Assembly: GCA_020431945.1 (NCBI GenBank)
Contig: JAGQHH010000298.1
Location: 1-11,134 of the forward strand
From: Cyanobacteria bacterium HKST-UBA02
GTDB lineage: Bacteria > Cyanobacteriota > Vampirovibrionia > Obscuribacterales > Obscuribacteraceae
Direction of reading: 5' to 3'
Length of the DNA stretch: 11,134 nucleotides
Made by a program: the position numbers and the translations under genes. Of this stretch, positions 7,737 to 11,134 are shown piece after piece. Positions within the stretch are counted from its first letter, which is position 1, and each line of letters opens with the position of its first letter. A model generated the notes under the pieces. That model worked only from the letters and a program-made list of their open reading frames with translations, did not search any database and was not told where the DNA came from.

Positions 7737-8474
7737 CTAGGCGGTTGCGGTGTTCTGAGTGATTACTTGATAGGGGAATGGTGCTTCGCTCTGGGGCTTT
7801 TCTGGTGTGATTATCACCGGGCTCAATTTGAAAACACCATCGATGATGTGAGGCGGCAGGACGATTGGTTTGGAATTTCCCTGTCTTGCCTGGTTGGTCT
7901 GGTGGACCACCAGCTCTTTGGGAAGAGCGGAGCGGCGGTTGACCATGCCGAAATACTTGAGCGACTGGTCGAAGTTTCCGAGAAGTCTCTGGACTTCGCC
8001 CATGATGTAGTGATAGCGGCTGCGGTTGCCGACCCAGCTCTCGTCATTGAGGGCCTCGGCGAGTTCGCGAGAAGCGAGCTCTAGCCATCTGACTCCGTCC
8101 TGCCAGTCTTCCCGGGCGCACCAGTAGCCATTCAGGGCGACCATGGCTCGATCGAGAGCATGAGCGCCTTCCTTGCGGCCCGTGAGAACGGCATGACCGA
8201 ACTTCTTGGCGTTGCTCACCGGCGGGGCATCCGGCACCATGGCAGAAAGCATGAAGCTTGTGCGGAAGGCGCTCTGCCACCAGGTGTAGATACACTCGGG
8301 GCAGGTGGAAAGCAGGGACGCTCTGATGAAAGCATCAGGAAGCACCCGATGAAGATCCGCTTCTACTTTCGATTGAAGGGAGATCTTCGGCATGCGGAAG
8401 GCTTGCATGGTGGCAAAGACTTGCTCGCATTTCGGGCACTGTACCGATATTTTTCGTAGGGCGTAGACTTTCAT
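7737..8474 (-). CDS. DUF2225-like zinc-ribbon protein with TPR-like C-terminal half
   Basis: This is a 245-residue soluble protein. The N-terminus has two CxxC knuckles, CPKC at 13-16 and CPEC at 58-61. They flank a helical stretch (KISLQSKVEADLHRVLPDAFI) and the second is followed by IYTWWQSAF. This spacing and the aromatic-rich segment after the second knuckle resemble DUF2225 (PF09986), a family of unknown function in bacteria. Residues about 95-185 are helical with TPR-like character (YHYIMGEVQRLLGNFDQSL, then KYFGMV). The C-terminal 50 residues are Pro-rich and probably flexible. The ATG at 8474 has GGTGGAG 4 nt upstream. It is placed directly before the VirB3-like gene and very likely co-transcribed with it. 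A structural-zinc adaptor or assembly factor would fit, but that is a guess; no catalytic motif is visible. It could also be a passenger gene. Confidence 0.7.
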   Translation of the reverse strand: MKVYALRKISVQCPKCEQVFATMQAFRMPKISLQSKVEADLHRVLPDAFIRASLLSTCPECIYTWWQSAFRTSFMLSAMVPDAPPVSNAKKFGHAVLTGRKEGAHALDRAMVALNGYWCAREDWQDGVRWLELASRELAEALNDESWVGNRSRYHYIMGEVQRLLGNFDQSLKYFGMVNRRSALPKELVVHQTNQARQGNSKPIVLPPHIIDGVFKLSPVIITPEKPQSEAPFPYQVITQNTATA

Positions 8475-8599
8475 CGGGCTCCACCGGCTGAGAAACTTGG
8501 CTTGTTCTTAGAGTAAGCCTTAGCCCCCCCGGGGTAAATCGGGGGAAATCCCACGCCGAGTGGGAGAATGCCCATGATTTTGATTAAATCTGACGGTTT
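8475..8599. other. Intergenic gap with short hairpins; possible weak terminator, processing or attenuation site
   Basis: This 125-bp gap separates the large flanking gene from the zinc-ribbon gene and is the longest break in the operon. It contains three perfect short inverted repeats. TCCCAC/GTGGGA lies at 8549-8565 with a 5-nt loop. CCCCCG/CGGGGG lies at 8526-8545 with an 8-nt loop. GGCTT/AAGCC lies at 8499-8519 with an 11-nt loop. On the transcribed strand only TTT follows the first hairpin, so it is not a classical intrinsic terminator. A transcript end, a processing site or a 5' leader for the downstream genes would all fit. No convincing promoter hexamers were found. Confidence 0.4.
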
Positions 8600-11134
8600 T
8601 TACGCAGTCCGTCCGTTGTCGTCCTCGAGACCGCTGTATTCGCGATCGTAGCCCTTGGCGCGTTGCTCCATCTTGCGGCGGATGACATCGACGATGGACT
8701 GGTCGTAGCCCTGGTCGGCTTCCTGCGCCCGTGCCTGGAAGGCACGTACCAGACCGACCTGCTTGACGAAGCTCTTGGTCGGGTAAGGCGATACGCCCTG
8801 CAGAGAGCTTCCGGAATCTTCCTGCTCTTTGATGGAGCTGGTGACCCGCATGATTGCTTCTGCCGTGTAGATGCTCTTGGAGTCGATATTGTGCTGGCCC
8901 CAGTCGGGATCGGTATCGAGCATGGTCTGGACCACATGGGTGCGCTCCACCGAGAAGTTCTCGGCGCCCACTTTGTTGAGAGCGATAGCGGCTGCCGGAG
9001 CCATGGAAGGATCCTGGGCATAGACACGCAGGGCTGTCTGAGCGACATGGGGATCGGCGAGCTGCTCGTAAGAGAAGCCGGCGGCGTGCAGGTCATGGAC
9101 CACTCTGTATGCCATCTGGGCGGTGTCGTTGAACTGGCTGACGAAAGATCCTGCATCTCTGGCCAGTTCGTTCTCGTCCAGGGTGCCGTAGTCGGTGCTG
9201 CGACCGGAATGGACGAGTTCGGCATCCACCCGGGTCTCCACTACCTGACCGGAATTGCTCGGGCCGTTGTAGCTGCCCAGACTGGCTTCCATTTGCGGAG
9301 TGTTGTCGTGAAGGGTAGTGGTGAGGCGGATCTTGCGGCCCGGCGGTGTCGAGGTGGGACCGGCGCCGGTATTGGTGACATGGACGCTGGCCCGGGTCTG
9401 CTGGTGTCCACCGGCAACCGCGGCAGCACCGGCGATCTGGGAAAGATTTCCGGGCAGCTCGGGCTCGACATGAGCGCCGTTGTCCACAAGCTCCACTTCC
9501 ACCGGTACATCGTTCATATAGGTCTGACCGCCCAGGCTGACCGAGCTCGCCATCGAAGGAGCGCCACCGCCGCTGCGGATTACTTGACCCTGGACGATCT
9601 GCTGGACACGCTGCCTGCCGGCAACGGCGTTGCCTGCACTGGCCATACCGGTCATCGCCTTGTAGGCGTTGGTGTAGTCGCCGGGATCCTTGCCGGCGCC
9701 GACTTCGGTGGCGATCCGGTTGACCATGGCGACGTTCTGGCAGGCGGTCTCGCCGAACTCGTGGGCCAGGGCCCCGACAGTATCGACGACTTCGTTGGGC
9801 ATGATCTGGGCTTCGCGACCGGCCCAGACAGTGGCCACGCCACTCATCGGGGAGACGCCCGGAAGCTCTTCCGCCATTCTGGCGTTCATATAGGCTACGC
9901 CGCCGCGGATTCTGTGACCTTTCGCCCAGGGCTGCGCTCTCATGATATTCATGTGCGAAGCTACGGCTCTGGACATACCGCTGATTGGAATGGCGTTCTG
10001 GACGAGAGATTCGGTGGCTGGGATATGCTTCCAGTTCCAGGCCGATTCCGGCGAGCCGGCATTGGTCATGATGAAAGCGCCCATGGCTTGCTGCTCTTCG
10101 TCCATGGGACCGAAGCGGTCGTTGAGATATTCGGTATAAGCGTTGCCGGACTGGTTCAGGACATAAGCCTGGGAACCCTGGACGGCTTGCGAGTACATGG
10201 CTTGCTGGAAGCGCTGCTTGGCGGCAGCGGTTTGCGACCAGGAGCCGCCGTTATAGGTCATGATGCCGGCTGCCATGCGCTCTTTCCAGTTCTGGGGCTT
10301 GTGAGCGCCTGCTTCCATGGCGGAGGAGCGAGCAGCGTCATAAGCGACAGGGTCGGAGCCGACATACTGAGCATAACCGGCAGTCATCATCTGCATGGCG
10401 ATCTGCTCTTCGCTGGCATCGCGACCGGTACGGACATGGAAGGTCTGACCCTTGCCGTTGCCCAGGACCTCGGCTTCGCCGGAGGTGGAGGGACCGAGGG
10501 TGGTATCTTTAGCCAGACGGATATTGCCGGCGATGGTTCTGGGGCCGATCCAGCGGTAACCGGCTTGCTGATAGGTAGCAAAAGGCTTCTGGTCGTTGCT
10601 GGTGTTATACATGTTGAGATAGGGGCTGTCCGGTCCGGGGGTGCCGCCGTCGCTGGGATCCGGAGGATCCACGGGAGGACCGCCACTGCCGTTGCCGCCA
10701 CCGGCGCCGCCACTGCCGAGCACACGACCCGAGACATTCATCTGGGCGTTGTCGCCGGTTGTGGGCTGACCGCTGGCATCGAGCTTCACTTGAGGAGCGC
10801 CGGTGTTCACGCCTTTGCTGGGCGGCGCCATGCTTACTTGAATCGGCTGGCTGTGGGCAGCCTGTTTTGCTGCTTCCTGGGTGAGCTGCACTTGCTGAGG
10901 GCTGGCGGTCTCGTCTTGCTGGATGACAGTGCCTTCCACATTGGTGGTGACATCGCCGGGCTTGCCGCTGGCATTGAGCCGGACACTGGCAGTGCTGGTG
11001 CCAGTACCGTCCTGGACATTGCCGGTGTTGTCGTCCATTCTCACGTCCTGGGCGCCGGTCTTGACCTGGCTGGCCACATGGGTGAAAGGTAGACGCATCT
11101 GACCACCTTGCTCGACGATCTTGCCGTCGGCGGT
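8600..11134 (-). CDS. Large hydrophilic protein of unknown family, 3' part (possible VirB6/TrbL-like tail)
   Basis: The frame is open to the right edge, giving 844 codons and no certain start. An ATG at 11098 has AAGGTGG 4 nt before it and could be a start, but the 12 codons before it (TADGKIVEQGGQ) read like ordinary coding sequence, so I call the gene partial. Numbering below is from that Met. Residues 17-126 hold about three imperfect repeats built on V-R/K-L/M-D/N-x-SG (QDVRMDDNTG, VRLNASGKPG, VKLDASGQPT). Residues 128-158 are a Gly/Pro/Asp linker. The remainder, to 832, is mostly helical and rich in Ala, Gln, Met and Gly, with no transmembrane helix. I recognise no family. In Gram-positive-type T4SS operons the gene before VirB3/PrgI is often VirB6/TrbL-like, with membrane helices followed by a large soluble tail. 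That would fit if the helices lie beyond the edge. A secreted or surface adhesin-like protein is the alternative. Confidence 0.75.
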   Translation of the reverse strand, partial: TADGKIVEQGGQMRLPFTHVASQVKTGAQDVRMDDNTGNVQDGTGTSTASVRLNASGKPGDVTTNVEGTVIQQDETASPQQVQLTQEAAKQAAHSQPIQVSMAPPSKGVNTGAPQVKLDASGQPTTGDNAQMNVSGRVLGSGGAGGGNGSGGPPVDPPDPSDGGTPGPDSPYLNMYNTSNDQKPFATYQQAGYRWIGPRTIAGNIRLAKDTTLGPSTSGEAEVLGNGKGQTFHVRTGRDASEEQIAMQMMTAGYAQYVGSDPVAYDAARSSAMEAGAHKPQNWKERMAAGIMTYNGGSWSQTAAAKQRFQQAMYSQAVQGSQAYVLNQSGNAYTEYLNDRFGPMDEEQQAMGAFIMTNAGSPESAWNWKHIPATESLVQNAIPISGMSRAVASHMNIMRAQPWAKGHRIRGGVAYMNARMAEELPGVSPMSGVATVWAGREAQIMPNEVVDTVGALAHEFGETACQNVAMVNRIATEVGAGKDPGDYTNAYKAMTGMASAGNAVAGRQRVQQIVQGQVIRSGGGAPSMASSVSLGGQTYMNDVPVEVELVDNGAHVEPELPGNLSQIAGAAAVAGGHQQTRASVHVTNTGAGPTSTPPGRKIRLTTTLHDNTPQMEASLGSYNGPSNSGQVVETRVDAELVHSGRSTDYGTLDENELARDAGSFVSQFNDTAQMAYRVVHDLHAAGFSYEQLADPHVAQTALRVYAQDPSMAPAAAIALNKVGAENFSVERTHVVQTMLDTDPDWGQHNIDSKSIYTAEAIMRVTSSIKEQEDSGSSLQGVSPYPTKSFVKQVGLVRAFQARAQEADQGYDQSIVDVIRRKMEQRAKGYDREYSGLEDDNGRTA

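Noticed and set aside
9749..9763. HEFGE in the large flanking protein (residues 446-450) as a zinc metalloprotease site
   Set aside because: The HExxH motif needs a second histidine at the fifth position; here it is Glu, and no other metal-binding residues are visible nearby.
8663..11092. Plus-strand open frame of 809 codons opposite the large flanking protein
   Set aside because: It is codon-aligned with the minus-strand gene and arises from avoidance of TTA, CTA and TCA codons. Its protein has no recognisable domain, and it would lie fully antisense to a better-supported gene.
1..11134. tRNA, rRNA, insertion sequences, CRISPR arrays, att sites
   Set aside because: I saw no transposase, no tRNA-like cloverleaf, no terminal inverted repeats and no repeat-spacer array.

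Overview
The window carries most of a conjugation-type type IV secretion system (T4SS) operon. All genes lie on the minus strand, so the operon reads from right to left. The sequence is GC-rich by eye. Leu TTA/CTA and Ser TCA codons are strongly avoided, which leaves very long open frames antisense to every gene; I treat these as shadows. The gene set is VirB3/PrgI-like, VirB4, a VirB8-like protein, VirD4, a Replic_Relax-type winged-helix protein and a large flanking protein. No VirB7, VirB9 or VirB10 outer-membrane core is present. This resembles the reduced T4SS of Gram-positive and other single-membrane or divergent bacteria more than a proteobacterial system. I cannot assign a phylum from the sequence. 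Whether it sits on a plasmid, an integrative conjugative element or the chromosome is also not decided by what is here.

Layout in transcription order (right to left):
(1) 11134-8600: 3' part of a very large hydrophilic protein of unknown family, open to the right edge. By position it could be the soluble tail of a VirB6/TrbL-like protein.
(2) 8599-8475: a 125-bp gap with two or three short inverted repeats.
(3) 8474-7737: a zinc-ribbon protein resembling DUF2225, with a TPR-like C-terminal half.
(4) 7729-7358: a VirB3/PrgI-like two-helix membrane protein.
(5) 7346-4509: the VirB4 ATPase.
(6) 4494-3841: a membrane-anchored protein with a predicted VirB8/NTF2-like domain.
(7) 3791-699: a VirD4-type coupling ATPase with unusual extensions. 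It has an N-terminal Gln/Pro/Tyr/Ala-rich repeat region, one transmembrane helix and a C-terminal four-cysteine zinc ribbon.
(8) 698-585: a 114-bp gap with an inverted repeat and a possible -10 box.
(9) 584-1: a Replic_Relax-family protein that runs off the left edge.

How the genes work together (family knowledge plus inference): the VirD4-like protein would recruit the relaxase-DNA substrate, and VirB4 would energise assembly and transfer. The VirB3-like and VirB8-like proteins would form part of the inner-membrane channel. The Replic_Relax protein probably belongs to the DNA-processing side. No relaxase, VirB1-type peptidoglycan hydrolase, VirB2 pilin or VirB11 ATPase is present in the window. 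Genes 3 to 6 are separated by only 7, 11 and 14 bp, so they probably share one message. The most unusual parts are the zinc-ribbon coupling protein, the embedded DUF2225-like protein and the large uncharacterised flanking protein.
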